A stretch of DNA of 64,000 bases from contig NC_064835.1 in assembly GCF_024166365.1 (NCBI RefSeq), forward strand, positions 62,104,607-62,168,606, written 5' to 3'. The DNA comes from Elephas maximus indicus. Taxonomy: Eukaryota > Chordata > Mammalia > Proboscidea > Elephantidae. The position numbers and the translations under genes were made by a program. This document shows positions 39,901 to 51,490 of the stretch, one piece after another. The notes beneath the pieces are model-generated. The model had not been told where the DNA came from and ran no database searches. It worked only from the letters and a program-made list of their open reading frames with translations. The first letter of the stretch is position 1. The number at the start of each line of letters is the position of its first letter.

Positions 39901-40813
39901 CATAAAGACTAAAACAATAAAGATCATGGAAGAAAAAATTGGGACAACCCTAGGAGCCCTAATACAAGGTATAAACAGAATACAAAACATTACCAAAAAT
40001 GATGAAGAGAAACCCGATAACTGGGAGCTCCTAAAAATCAAACACCTATGCTCATCTAAAGACTTCACCAAAAGAGTAAAAAGACCACCTACAGACTGGG
40101 AAAGAATTTTTAGCTATGACATCTCCGACCAGCGCCTTATCTCTAAAATCTACATGATTCTGTCAAAACTCAACCACAAAAAGACAAACAACCCAATCAA
40201 GAAGTGGGCAAAGGATATGAACACACATTTCACTAAAGAAGATATTCAGGCAGCCAACAGATACATGAGAAAATGCTCTCGATCATTAGCCATTAGAGAA
40301 ATGCAAATTAAAACTACGATGAGATTCCATCTCACACCAGCAAGGCTGGCATTAATCCAAAAAACACAAAATAATAAATGTTGGAGAGGCTGCGGAGAGA
40401 TTGGAACTCTCATACATTGCTGGTGGGAATGTAAAATGGTACAACCACTTTGGAAATCTATCTGGCGTTATCTTAAACAGTTAGAAATAGAACTACCATA
40501 CAACCCAGAAATCCCACTCCTAGGAATATACCCTAGAGATACAAGAGCCTTCATACAAACAGATACATGCACACCCATGTTTATTGCAGCTCTGTTTACA
40601 ATAGCAAAAAGCTGGAAGCAACCAAGGTGTCCATCAACGGATGAATGGGTAAATAAATTGTGGTATATTCACACAACGGAATACTACGCATCGATAAAGA
40701 ACAGTGACGAATCTCTGAAACATTTCACAACATGGAGGAACCTGGAAGGCATTATGCTGAGCGAAATTAGTCAGAGGCAAAAGGACAAATATTGTATAAG
40801 ACCACTATTATAA
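36999..40813 (+). pseudogene. L1 ORF2 (endonuclease and reverse transcriptase), broken
   Basis: 36999-37781 is the AP-like endonuclease (VNGLNAPIKRQRV, CCLQETHL, IYAPND, VGDFNTPL, SDHKAIKLEI). A TAG (37779-37781) then interrupts the same frame, which continues to 38462. A frameshift near 38400-38440 moves the rest into another frame, which reads from before 38603 to 40813. That part holds the RT palm ([30 protein letters not shown] at about 39095) and the C-terminal Cys motif (CWRGC...HCWWEC, 40378-40430). About 1270 codons, normal L1 length. Confidence 0.93.
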
Positions 40814-40863
40814 GATCTTGAGAAATAGTAAACCTGAGAAGAACACATACTTTTGTGGTTACA

Positions 40864-40893
40864 AGGGGGGAAGGGAGGGAGGGGGGGAGAGGG
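40864..40893 (+). other. G-rich tract in L1 3' UTR
   Basis: Several runs of three or more G (aaggg, aggg, agggggg), able in principle to form a G-quadruplex. Such a polypurine tract is a common feature of L1 3' UTRs. Confidence 0.7.
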
Positions 40894-41819
40894 TTTTGTA
40901 TTGATTAATCAGTAGATAAGAACTGCTTTAGGTGAAGGGAAAGACAACACTCAATACATGGAAGGTCAGCTCAATTGGACTGGACCAAAAGCAAGGAAGT
41001 TTCCGGGATAAAATGAATGCTTCAAAGGTCAGGGGAGCAAGGGCGGGGGTCTGGGGAACATGGTTTGCGGGGACTTCTAAGTCAATTGGCAAAATAATTC
41101 TATTATGAAATCATTCTGCATCCCACTTTGAAATGTGGCGTCTGGGGTCTTAAACGCTAACAAGCGGCCATCTAAGATGCAGCAATTGGTCTCAACCCAC
41201 CTGGAGCAAAGGAAAATGAAGAACACCAAGGCCACACGACAACTAAGAGCCCAAGAGACAGAAAGGGCCACATGAACCAGAGACCTACAACATCCTGAGA
41301 CCAGAAGAACTAGTTGGTGCCCGGCCACAATCGATGACTGCCCTGACAGGGAGCACAACAGAGGACCCCTGAGGGAGCAGGAGATCAGTGGGATACAGAC
41401 CCCAAATTCTCATAAAAAGACCAAACTTAATGGTCTGACTGAGACTGGAGGAATCCCGGCGGCCATGCTCCCCAGACCTTCAGTTGACACAGGACAGGAA
41501 CCATCCCCGAAGACAACTCATCAGAAATGAAAGGGACTGGTCAGTGGGTGGGAGAGAGATGCTGATGAAGAGTGAGCTAATTATATTAGGTGGACACTTG
41601 AGATTGTGTTGGCAACTCTTGTCTGGAGGGGGGATGGGAGGATAGAGAGAGAGGGAAGCTGGCAAAATTGTCAAGAAAGGAGAGACTGAAAGGGCTGACT
41701 CAAGAGGGGGAGAGCAAGTGGGAGTAGGGAGTGAGATGTATGTAAACTTATATGTGACAAACTGATTGGATTTGTAAATGTTCACTTGAAGCTTAATAAA
41801 AGTTATTAAAAAAAAAAAG

Positions 41820-44800
41820 TAGGATGCAGAATGTTTTCTTGATAGATTTTATTATGCCAATTGACTTAGATGTCCCCTGAAACCATGGTCCCCAGACCCC
41901 TGCCCCTGCTACGCTGGCCTTCGAAGCATTCAGTTTATTCAGGAAACTTCTTTGCTTTTGGTTTAGTCCAATTGTGCTGCCCTCCCCTGTATTGTGTGCT
42001 GTCTTTCCCTTCACCTAAAGTAGCTCTTATCTACTGTTTAATTAGGGAAGGCCCCTCTCCCACCCTTCCTCCCTCCCCACTCTCATAACCATGAAAGAAT
42101 GTTTTCTTCTCAGTTTAAACTATTTCTCAAGTTCTTGTAATAGTGGCCTTATACAATATTTGTCTTTTTGCAACTGACTAATTTCACTCCGCAGAATGCC
42201 TTCCAGGTTCCTCCATGCTATGAAATGTTTCCCAGATTCCTCACTGTTCTTTATCAATGCATAGTATTCCATTGTGTGAATATACCATAATTTATTTATC
42301 CATTCATCCATTGATGGGCACCTTGGTCACTTCCATCTTTTTGCTATTGTAAACAGTGCTGCAATAAACATGGGTGTGCATATATCTGTTCGTGTAAAGG
42401 CTCTTATTTCTCTAGGATATATTCCAAGGAGTGGGATTGCTGGATCGTATGGTAGTTCTATTTCTAGCTTTTTAAGGAAGTGCCAAATCGATTTCCAAAG
42501 TGGTTGTACCATTTTACATTCCCATCAGCAGTGTAGAAGTGTTCCAGTCTCTCCACAGCCTCTCCAAGATTTATTCCTTTGTGTTTTTTGGATTAATGCC
42601 AGCCTTGTTGGAGTGAGATGATATCTCATTGTAGTTTTGATCTGCACTTCTCTAATGGCTAATGATCGTGAACATTTCCTCATGTATCTGTTAGCTACCT
42701 GAATGTCTTCTTTAGTGAAGTGTCTATTCATATCTTTTGCCCAGTTTTTAATTGAGTTCTTTGTCTTTTTGCAGCTGAGTTTTTGCAGTATCCTGTAGAT
42801 TTTAGAGATCAGGCGCTGATCAGAAATGTCATAGCTAAAAACTTTTTCCCAGTCTGTAGGTAGTCTTTTTACTCTTTTGGTGAAGTCTTTGGATGAGCAT
42901 AGGTGTTTGATTTTTTAGAGTTCCCAGTTATCTAGTTTTTCTTCTACATTGTTTACAATGTTTTGTATACTGTTTATACATGTATTAGGGCTCCTAACTT
43001 TGTCCCTATTTTTTCTTCCATGATCTTTATCATTTTAGATTTTATGTTTAGGTCTTTGATCCATTTTGAGTTAGTTTTTGTGCATGGAGTGAGGTATGGG
43101 TCTTGTTTCATTTTTTTGCAGATGGATATCCAGTTATGCCAGCATCATGTGTTAAAAAGACTGTCTTTTCCCCCATTTAACTGTTTTGGGGCCTTTGTCA
43201 AATATCAGCTGCTCATATGTGGATGGATTTATTTCTGGATTCTCAATTCTGTTCCATTGGTCTATGTATCCGTTATTGTACCAGTACCAGGCTGTTTTGA
43301 CTACTGTAGTGGTATAATAGGTTCTAAAATCAGGTAAAGTAAGGCCTCCCACTTTGTTCTTCTTTTTCAGTAATGCCTTATTTATCCGGGGCCTCTTTCC
43401 TTTCCATATGAAGTTGGTGATTTGTTTCTCCATCTCATTAAAGAATGTCGTTGGGATTTGGATCGGAATTGCATTAAATGTATAGATCGCTTTTGGTAGA
43501 ATAGATATTTTTATAATGTTAAGTCTTCCTACCCACGGGCAAGGTATGTTCTTCCACTTATGTAAGTTGCTTTTGGTTTCTTGCAGAAGTGCACTGTAGT
43601 TTTCTTTGTATAAGTCTTTTACACCTCTGGGAAGATTTATTCCTAAGTATTTTATCTTCTTGGGGGCTACTGTAAATGGCATTGATTTGGTGATTTCCTC
43701 TTCGATGTTCTTTTTGTTGGTGTAGAGGAATCCAACTGATTTTTGTATGTTTATCTTGTATCCCGATACTCTGCTGAACTCTTCTATTAGTTTCAGTAGT
43801 TTTCTGGAGGATTCCTTAGGGATTTCTGTGTATAAGATCATGTCATCTGCAAATAGAGATACTTTTATTTCTTCCTTGCCAATCTGGATGCCCTTTATTT
43901 CTTTATCTAGCCTAATTGCTTTGGCTAGGACTTCCAGCACAATGTTGAATAAGAGTGGTGATAAAGGGCATCCTTGTCTGGTTCCTAATCTCAATGGGAA
44001 TGTTTTCAGGCTCTCTCCATTTAGGGTGATGTTGGCTGTTGGCTTTGTATAAATGTCCTTTATTATGATGAGGAATTTTCCTGCTATTCCTATTTTGCTG
44101 AGAGTTTTTATCCTGAATGAGTGTTGAACTTTGTCAAATGCCTTTTCTGCATCAATTGATAAAATCATGTGATTCTTGTCTTTTGTTTTATTTATGTGGT
44201 GGATTATATTAATTGTTTTTCTAATGTTAACCATCCCTGCATATGTGGTATGAATCCCACTTGGTCATGGTGAATTATTTTTTTGATATGTTGTTGAATT
44301 CTATTGGCTAGAATTTTGTTGAGGATTTTTGCATCTACATTCATGAAGAATGTAGGTCTCTAATTTTCTTTTCTTGTGGTGTCTTTACCTGGTTTTGGTA
44401 TCAGGGATATGGTGGCTTCATAGAATGAGTTTGGTAGTATTCCATCCTTTTCTATGCTCTGAAATACCTTTAGTAGTAGTGGTGTTAACTCTTCTCTGAA
44501 AGTTTGGTAGAGCTCTGCAGTGAAGCTGTCCGACCAGGGCTTTTTTTGGGGTGGGAGTGTTTTGATTACCTTTTCAATCTCTTCTTTTGTTATGGGTCTA
44601 TTTAGTTGTTCTACCTCTGTTTGTGTTAGTTTAGGTAGGTAGTGTGTTTCTAGGAATTCATCCATTTTTTCTAGGTTTTCAAATTTGTTTGAGTATAGTT
44701 TTTCATGGTAATCTGATATGATTCTTTTAATTTCAGTTGGGTCTGTTGTAATATCACCCATCTCATTTCTTCTTCGGGTTATTTGCTTCCTCTCCTGTTT

Positions 44801-44990
44801 TTCTTTTGTCAGTTTGGCCAGTGGTTTATCAATTTTTTCAAAAAGGCAGCTTTTGGTCTTGTTAATTCTTTCAATTGTTTTTCTGTTTTCTATTTCATTT
44901 AGTTCAGCTCTAATTTTTATTATGTGTTTTCTTCTGGTGCCTGTGGGTTTCTTTTGTTGTTCTCTTTCTATTTGTTCAAGTTGCAGGGGT
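41820..44990 (-). mobile_element. L1 LINE, minus strand, truncated at both ends
   Basis: Starts abruptly in the middle of an L1 3' UTR ('aggatgcagaatgttttctt'), then ORF2 reversed. Minus frames: 42120-42731 (C terminus: [31 protein letters not shown]), 43152-44234 ([33 protein letters not shown]), 44360-44761 ([15 protein letters not shown]). The 5' half (endonuclease, ORF1) is missing. Several frame breaks. Confidence 0.88.
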
Positions 44991-45207
44991 GTATTTGTCT
45001 TTTTGTGTGTGAGTTATTTCACTCAGCGTAATGTTTTCAAGGTTCATCTATGCCGTAGCATGTTCAGGACTTGATTTCTCCTTACGGCTGAATAATATTT
45101 CATTGTATAGATAGGCCACATTTGTTTATCCATTTATCAGTTCATGGACACCTGAGTTGTTTCTAGCTTTTAACTGTTGGGAATAATGCCTATGGTAACC
45201 ATGCCCA
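44991..45207 (-). mobile_element. Old L1 fragment
   Basis: 'gagttatttcactcagcgta', 'cattgtatagataggccaca', 'ttgggaataatgcctatggt'. Same old L1 segment as in 55550-55800 and 60590-60790. Confidence 0.6.
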
Positions 45208-45290
45208 TTATCTTTGTTACCTAGTGCTGGTATAACAGAAATACCACAGGTGGATACCTTTAACAAAGAGATATTTATTCTCTCACAGTT
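45208..45290 (-). mobile_element. LTR fragment
   Basis: 'cctagtgctggtataacaga', 'taccacaggtggatac' and 'tttattctctcacag' match the start of the minus-strand LTR at 53531. Short broken relic. Confidence 0.7.
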
Positions 45291-45995
45291 TATTGTTGTT
45301 AGGTGCTGTTGAGTTGGTTCTGACTTCGTGGCCCTATGTACAACGGAACGAAACACTGCTGATCCTGTGCCACTCTCACAATTGTTATGCTTGAGCCCAT
45401 TGTTGTAGCCACTGTGTAAATCCATCTCTTTGAGCGTCTTTTTTTTTTTTTTTACCAAGAATGATGTCCTTCTTCAGGGGCTGATTCTTCCTGATAACAT
45501 GTTCAAAGTATGTTAGATGTAGTCTCGCCATCCTGACTTCTAAGGAACATTCTGGTTGTGCTTTTTCCAAGACAGATTTGTTCATTCTTTTGATAGTCCA
45601 TCGTATATTCAATATTCTTTGCCAATGTCCTATCTCAAAGGCATCAATTCTTCTTCTGTCTTCCTTATTCATTGTCCAGCTTTCACATGCATATGAGGCA
45701 ATTGAAAACATCATGGCTTGGGTCAGGTGCACCTCAGTCTTCAAGGTAATATCTTTACTTTTTATCACTTTAAAGAGATCTTTTGCAGCAGATTTGCCCA
45801 ATGCAATGCATCTTTTGATTTCTTGACTGTTGCTTCCATGCGTGTTGATTGGGGATCCAAGTAAAATGAAATCCTTAACAACTTCAATCTTTTCTCTGTT
45901 TATCATGATGTTGCTTATTGGTCCACTCGTGAGGATTTTTGCTTTTTTTATGTTGAGGTGTAATCCATACTGAAGGCTGTGATCTTTGATCTTGT
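45290..45995 (-). mobile_element. RTE/BovB-like LINE 3' part, minus strand
   Basis: The minus frame 45385-45999 reads the RTE C-terminal region (GLHLNIKKAKILTSGPISN, SYACESWTMNKEDRRRIDAF, WQRILNIRWTIKRMNKSVLE). It is the longest open stretch of this region in the window. 5'-truncated. Confidence 0.85.
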
Positions 45996-45999
45996 ACAT

Positions 46000-46475
46000 A
46001 TGTATGTATGTGTATAGAGAGAGGTTGATCTCAAGGAATGGCTGATTCAGTTTTGGAGGCTCGCAAGTCCCTAATCCGTGGGTCAGACATCAGACTGGAG
46101 GCTTATTCTGACTCATGTGGTTGCAGGGTCAGACAAACCCTAAGCTGGCAGGTGAGACAGCAGGCTGCTGGCTAATGGGGCTGTGGGAGTTGGTGAATCC
46201 CAAAATCTGCAGGCCAGATGGCAGGCTCAAATCCCAAAAATCGGAGGTCAGATGATGATGAGCAAATGCAGGATCCAGAGAGAACAAGCTTTCCCAGAAA
46301 TCCATATGTATTGGTTGCAGGCCATAATCCCAATGAAACACCCCTTTCAACTGATTGGCTACTTACATAATATGACAAAATGCAGGATGATTCCATAATA
46401 TCTGCCATACCACTGAGAATCCTAGCCTAGCCAATTTGACACATAAACTTACCCATCACAACTGGACAACCAAGG
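46000..46475 (-). mobile_element. MLT2/ERVL-type LTR relic
   Basis: Reversed LTR with 'gattcagttttggaggctcg', 'caactgattggctacttaca', 'gccaatttgacacataaact'. The wording fits ERVL-family LTRs as I recall them. Old, broken, solitary. Confidence 0.45.
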
Positions 46476-47478
46476 ATTCTTCCAGACATGCTGTTTGTGT
46501 CAGGCCTTGGACCTGGGAAGTTCCAAAACCTTTCAGCGTCTCTTTAAAATTTGGCTGCAACCTCCCATGCCTGGGGCACCAAGGCCAAGGGTTGGTTTGA
46601 AAGGAGTAAACAGGCAGAGATGTCTCTAGAGGGCAACGGGGATGAAGACCACACAGGGTGACAATGTCAGAGGCAGTGACACCACAATAAATGTCTAGGA
46701 AATTTTCATGCTATGTTTCAGCAGAAATTTATTATTTGTTATTAAAATATCCCTGTAGCTATGTATAACAACAACAAAAAATTTTTTTTCATAAGCCTAG
46801 CTTACATATATGAGTGTAACTACAAGGTTAAAACTCCATGCTAATTTACTTTTTGAACCCTCCAATGCACTCCCGTCACAGCTGTCATTATTACCCAATT
46901 ACAATGATGCTTCCAATCACGTGATTTCGTCTGCACCTGCCCCAAGCATGTGCTGTGGTTTTTGTTGTTTACAGTGTTTTAATAATCACTGATTTTGTCA
47001 AATTTTGTGGTGTTTTAGCTACAATATTGTGGTAATTAGCATGGGGGTGGGGCAGTGACACCATTAGTTACTCCAATTTGTTACATCAACCCTAGTGATG
47101 CCACTATAAACAGGGACAAACATTTGAAAAATAATTCGTGTGGTTAATACTTCACATACCATCTAATTGTGGATACCACTGTAATATTTCTAGCTCTGGA
47201 CTAGAGGGTGATATGGCAAGAAATAAGAAGGGGCAAAGGAGGAAAGGTCAGGGTTCAGTGACTGGCAGAGGGGCAGTGTGGCAGAGGGGCAGTGAAAGGA
47301 AGGAGTGAGGTGACTGCTATCACTGCAGTCCTGGCATCTCAGGAATTCAGAATAACTGTATGCAAGCCAAGGTCCAATCTGGTTTATATTAACGTGGAAA
47401 ATATTATTTCTTCCTGAAACTAACAGGAGTAAATGACACAGCTTCTCTCATTTATTTCAGAAAAAGAAATTAACCTAG
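46476..47478. other. Intergenic stretch without genes
   Basis: About 1 kb with no recognised element and no convincing reading frame. A G/A-rich patch lies at 47230-47310. Confidence 0.4.
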
Positions 47479-47870
47479 ACTTCAAAACCAAAAACCTATT
47501 GATGTTGAGTCAATTCCGCCAAGAAGAAGCTCTCTGATCAAAGAACTGTATCCTGAGTAGCTCCTGTTACATCCAAGTTGATCCTGATCCTGTATTGTAA
47601 CCTGTTACTTCCCTAAGAAACCTCATAATTGTAAGTATGGTGTTTGATTTTTGTATGGCCGTTACAACAAATAACTGAACCCAGCAGAGAAGCAGAAAAT
47701 GCTGTGGAGGGAAGGCTGGTGTTAGAATTGGAAGAAAGGTTGGAGAATGGAGGTATTTCTGACGTCTACCTCATAGGTATCAGCCTTAGGCTGATGTTGA
47801 TCTTGATTTGCTCTCCTCCTCCTGAAGTTAGATGAGGTCTTATGCCATGCTGTTTTTACAGCTTCAGAGG
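47479..47870 (+). mobile_element. LTR-like fragment
   Basis: A SINE scrap (47485-47520, 'ttgatgttgagtcaattcc') is followed by sequence (47560-47840) that matches the reverse complement of 33510-33760 ('cccagcagagaag', 'atcagcctta'). Same family as the LTR at 33.3 kb; broken. Confidence 0.5.
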
Positions 47871-47879
47871 ATAGTTTCA

Positions 47880-48295
47880 ATTTAAGGTTTAAATATTCCC
47901 TGGGGACAATAATTTCGGGGAATCATTGAGCATTAACGGCTCTAGAAAGTCTGAATTCTATGAGAATTTTAAGTTCTACTCCCTGTTTCCTCTCCTTTTC
48001 ATCAGGATTCTTCTGTAGCATCTTTGATCAAAACGCTCAGTGATAGTAGCTGGCAACTATCTATCTAGTTCTGGTCTTTTGGCCTAGGAGGCTATTGTTC
48101 ATTGTGGCAATTAGACATGCATTCCAATTTCTCCTCAGACTCCTGATTCTCCTTCTTTGTCTGTTGTTCTAGGCGAAAAGAGGCCAATTTCACCTCAAAT
48201 GGCCACTAACAAACTTTTAAGATCCCGGGCACTACACAATGACCTAGGAGGTAGAACAGAAGCACTAAAATCAATATGAGGACATTTGAGGGTAT
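47880..48295 (-). mobile_element. L1 3' UTR fragment
   Basis: 'cctaggaggctattgttcat', 'ttctcctcagactcctgatt', 'aatggccactaacaaacttt', 'taagatcccgggcact'. This resembles the middle of the L1 3' UTR in reverse ('ttttaagaccccagacgctg' at 4530), of an older subfamily. 48296-48596 holds nothing recognised. Confidence 0.6.
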
Positions 48296-48599
48296 TGGGT
48301 CAGGGCCCCTTTTAAGATAACCCTTCTGTGGCTAGAAAACGTGAATGTATTTGAAACTGAAAAAGTCTATTTTGACATTCCCTGACAGTGGAAGGCTGGG
48401 GCATAAGTCCCAGATTTCCTGCTGGCTATGAACAAGGAAGCACATAGCCTTAATCATGGCTGGTGAACATTCTATTTCCTATGACATCAGCCAGTCTTGG
48501 ACGAAGCTCACACTGTACACAGTATAGCAGAAAAACTACTATATCAAACCAATCTTAAGCCTAACCTATCTCTACTTCTGTACTTTCCAGTTTCAGAAG

Positions 48600-48810
48600 C
48601 CATTAACCCATTGGCATCGAGATGATTCCAGCTCATAACAACCCCATTTGTTACAGAGCAGAACTACGCCATAGAATTTCCTTGGCTGTAATCTTTACAG
48701 AAGTAGATCACCAGGCCTTTCTTCCATGGCACAACTGGGTGGGTTTGAACCACCAACCATTAGGATAGCAGTCATGCACAAACTTTTTGAGCCATGCAAG
48801 GACCTTTAAT
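48600..48810 (-). repeat. AfroSINE, long variant
   Basis: 'taacccattggcatcgagat', 'cttggctgtaatctttacag', 'ctgggtgggtttgaaccacc'. Reverse, 0.4 kb upstream of the NAT8 duplication unit. Confidence 0.8.
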
Positions 48811-49209
48811 AAGCCATTAGATGACCTCTATTACTTAAGCCAACTTTAGGTGACTTTTCAAAACTTGCAGTGCAAAAGTCCTAACTGTCAAATCCAGTGT
48901 GTCAATAAAGTTATTCCAGATTTGGGTAACTCTACCATACATTACTCCCAGAGCCCCGTCTGGCATATTCTTCTGGTGGTGGCAACCATGCCTCAAATAT
49001 TTGGTGCCCCTTAGACCAAGCATAAGGCCTGGCCCATGGCATGTACTCAATCACCTATTTGCTCAATGAATAAATGAATCTTTCAGCTCTGTTAAAGGAA
49101 ACTTAGGTTCCTATCACGAAAGCCACAGAAATGCAGAAGGAAATGCCTGGGAAAGAAAGAAAGCCTGAGTGTAAACCGAGCACATTGGGCCTGACTTAAG
49201 AGGTGAAGC

Positions 49210-49275
49210 AGCCCTATGCAGTCTCTCCTGGAGGTAGTTGGGCTCCAAGGACACTCAATCCTCTTGTTGTGGCAG
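49210..49275 (+). other. NAT8: NAT8 non-coding first exon (3' end)
   Basis: Ends at the donor ggcag|GTGAGA (49276). The same exon and donor exist in unit B at 58778. The 5' limit is not determined. Confidence 0.5.
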
Positions 49276-49559
49276 GTGAGAGGACTTGGGTGAAGAGGCA
49301 TGCTCTGAGTGTACACCCAGAGTCCTGGGACGTTCCTCTGTACCTCAAGACCAGTCCATTTTTGATGTTTGCCTCCTATGCCACCTCAGCAGCTTCAAAC
49401 TTTGCAGTTAAGGGGAAGGAGCCTTTGCTGAAACTTGTGCTTGAAAACACAGGATTTCTTGATGTATGGTTCCTGGGAGAGGGACCAAGGACCTTTGGGT
49501 CTGCATGGTGCCTCAACGTACCAGGAAGCTAGAGAGTTAGTAAAAGAGGAAAAACGGTG

Positions 49560-49735
49560 GTTGCCAGAACTTCATATAGATTATTTTATTAAATCCTTAA
49601 AATAATCCGAGGAGCTAATGCTCTTTACTCTGTTCTCCAGATGAAGAAACCAAGGCTCAAAGAGGTTAAGATCACACAGTTAGAAAGGGATGGAGCCAGG
49701 ATTCAAATGCGGGTCTTTCTGACTGTCTCCTCCTT
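49560..49735. repeat. MIR-like SINE in NAT8 intron
   Basis: 'gatgaagaaaccaaggctca', 'agttagaaagggatggagcc', 'aggattcaaatgcgggtctt'. The paralogous MIR in unit B is at 59100-59285. Confidence 0.65.
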
Positions 49736-49928
49736 CCAGTAGTGGTGGCCTGCTTCTTCTAGGGCAAAAGGAGAAAGACACACCATTGAGCAGGGCCTCC
49801 CTATTCCTGGGAGACTAGGAGCCATTGGTGGGAGAGATGGGGGGTACTCACAAGGTTTCCTCTCTCCTCCACAGGGCTGCCTATCTCCCTCCTGTGGACT
49901 TGGAGATTTCAGACACAGAGGTCTACCC

Positions 49929-50633
49929 ATGGCTCCTTATCACATCCGCAAATACCAGGAGAGTGACGCCAAAGAGGTCGTGGAATTGTTCTGCGCAGGG
50001 ATGACTGAACACGCGTCCGCCACCTTCCGCCACTTGCTGAGGCTGCCCCAAACCCTTGTGCTCTTACTTGGGGGGCCCTTCACCCTATTACTGGTCTCTG
50101 GCTCCTGGCTCCTGGCCCTCATGGCCAGCCTTGCCCTTGTCACTGCCTTGAAGTTGCTTGCCAAGTATCCCTGGACCGAATATATAGCCATGACTTTGAA
50201 CACAGACATGTCTGACATCACCAAAATGTACCTCAGTGAGCAGGGTTCCTACTTCTGGGTGGCCGAATCTGAGGGACAGGTGGTGGGCACGGTGGGATGT
50301 CTGCCATCTAAGGATTCAACCATGGAGAGGAAGCAGTTAGAGCTATTACACCTGTCTGTGGCCTCTGAGCACCGTGGTCAGGGGATGGCGAAAGCCCTGG
50401 TCAGGTTGGTCCTCCAGTTTGCCCGGCACCAGGGCTACAGTGAGGTCGTTCTCACTACTGGGGCGGTGCAGTACTCTGCAGTTGGTCTTTATCAGAGCCT
50501 TGGGTTCCAGAAGGTGCATGAGTTTTTCTTGACCATGAGCTGTAGACTAGTGGATCTTTCTGCAATTCGTTTTATCTACCACCTTCCGTCTCCTCAGGTC
50601 TGTCAAGCACCGCAGCAGGGAGGGGCCCTGTAA
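49929..50633 (+). CDS. NAT8: NAT8, N-acetyltransferase 8 (camello family)
   Basis: A single 705-bp coding exon; the acceptor CCTCCACAG ends at 49874 and the ATG follows after 54 bases. 234 residues, slightly longer than human NAT8 (227) through a different C-terminal tail. MAPYHIRKYQESD matches the family N terminus. A long hydrophobic segment at residues 41-75 (LVLLLGGPF ... ALVTALKLL) anchors it in the ER membrane. The GNAT domain follows: PWTEY, FWVAESEGQVVG (109-120), the acetyl-CoA loop HRGQGMAKALV (148-158), FARHQGYSEVVL and YQSLGF (188-193). Family members acetylate cysteine S-conjugates (mercapturate pathway) and are also reported to acetylate lysines in the ER. Poly(A) signal AATAAA at 50716-50721. 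Whether it corresponds to human NAT8 or NAT8B cannot be decided here because that pair duplicated on its own. Confidence 0.95.
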   Translation: MAPYHIRKYQESDAKEVVELFCAGMTEHASATFRHLLRLPQTLVLLLGGPFTLLLVSGSWLLALMASLALVTALKLLAKYPWTEYIAMTLNTDMSDITKMYLSEQGSYFWVAESEGQVVGTVGCLPSKDSTMERKQLELLHLSVASEHRGQGMAKALVRLVLQFARHQGYSEVVLTTGAVQYSAVGLYQSLGFQKVHEFFLTMSCRLVDLSAIRFIYHLPSPQVCQAPQQGGAL

Positions 50634-50715
50634 TCTCATTCCTTGTGTATTCATCAGGACAGGATGGACTCTGCTGTAGTAACAAGCAAGCCCTGATATC
50701 TCTGTGCTATGACAC

Positions 50716-50721
50716 AATAAA
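50716..50721 (+). terminator. NAT8: NAT8 poly(A) signal
   Basis: AATAAA hexamer 83 bases after the stop codon, followed by 'agcatattgctcattcacat'. Transcript end expected at about 50740. Confidence 0.75.
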
Positions 50722-50821
50722 AGCATATTGCTCATTCACATCAGCGTCCAGTGTGGGTGATGGTATATTGGTGTGAGGGGCTCTGCTCCATTCAATCTTT
50801 TTGTATTACCTGTTTCATTTA

Positions 50822-51300
50822 TCTGTTATTGTCCTTAAGTGCTGTCAAGTCAGTTTCTACTCATAGTGGCCCTATGTAAAACAGAACAAAACACTGTCTC
50901 GTTCTGTGGCATTTTCATAGTCGTTTCTGTGTTTGAGTTCATTGTCGCAGCTACTTTGTCAATCCATCTTGTTGAGGGTCTTTCTCTTTTTCATTGATCC
51001 TCTATTTTACCAAGCATGATATCTTTCTCCAGGGACTGGTCCCACCTGACAACATATCCAAGTACATGTGATGAGGTCTCAACAATCTCCCTTCTAAGGA
51101 GCATTCTTCCAAGACAGATTTATTTGTTCTTCTGGCAATCCATGGTTTATTCGGTATTCTTCGTCAACACCATGATCAAAAGGCATCAGTTCTTCTTACA
51201 CTTCCTTATCCACTTGTCCAGCTTTCAAATGCCATATGAGGCATTTGAAGGTACCATGGCTTGGGTTGGGCCTACTTTAGTCCTCTGAGTGACATCTCTG
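50822..51300 (-). mobile_element. RTE 3' end, minus strand
   Basis: Reversed RTE tail: 'taagtgctgtcaagtcagtt', 'ttgttgagggtctttctctt', 'ccagggactggtcccacctg', 'ccaagacagatttatttgtt'. It lies directly 3' of NAT8 in unit A; the corresponding region is absent in unit B. Confidence 0.8.
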
Positions 51301-51309
51301 CTGTCAGTT

Positions 51310-51490
51310 TGTTCTACTGTGGTGGATTGTGTGTTGCTGTGATGCTGGAAGCTAAGCCACTGGTATTTCAAATACCATCAGAGTCACCCATGGTGGACAG
51401 TTTCCAGCAGAGCTTCCAGACGAAGACAGATTAGGAAGAAGGACCTAGCATAGCAATCTACTTCCAAGAAAACTGGCCAATGAGAACCTT
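51310..51490 (+). mobile_element. RTE 5' end, forward, abutting a reversed 3' end
   Basis: 'tgtgttgctgtgatgctgga', 'tttcaaataccatcagagtc', 'agagcttccagacgaagaca' match the 5' end of the RTE at 61686. It sits head-on to the reversed RTE 3' end, as in 5'-inverted LINE insertions. Confidence 0.7.

Larger units (their letters stand above)
34480..41818 (+). mobile_element. Full-length L1 LINE, lightly damaged
   Basis: A 7.3-kb element: 5' UTR 34480-35527 beginning 'gggggcggagccaagatggc' (a classic L1 start), ORF1 35528-36545, inter-ORF spacer, ORF2 36999-40813, 3' UTR with a G-rich tract, a polyadenylation signal (41794) and an A tail ending 41818. ORF1 has one frameshift. ORF2 has one internal stop and one frameshift. 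Otherwise protein motifs are intact, so this is a relatively recent but inactive copy. No target-site duplication is visible: the left flank is an LTR, the right flank the middle of another L1's 3' UTR. Confidence 0.95.
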
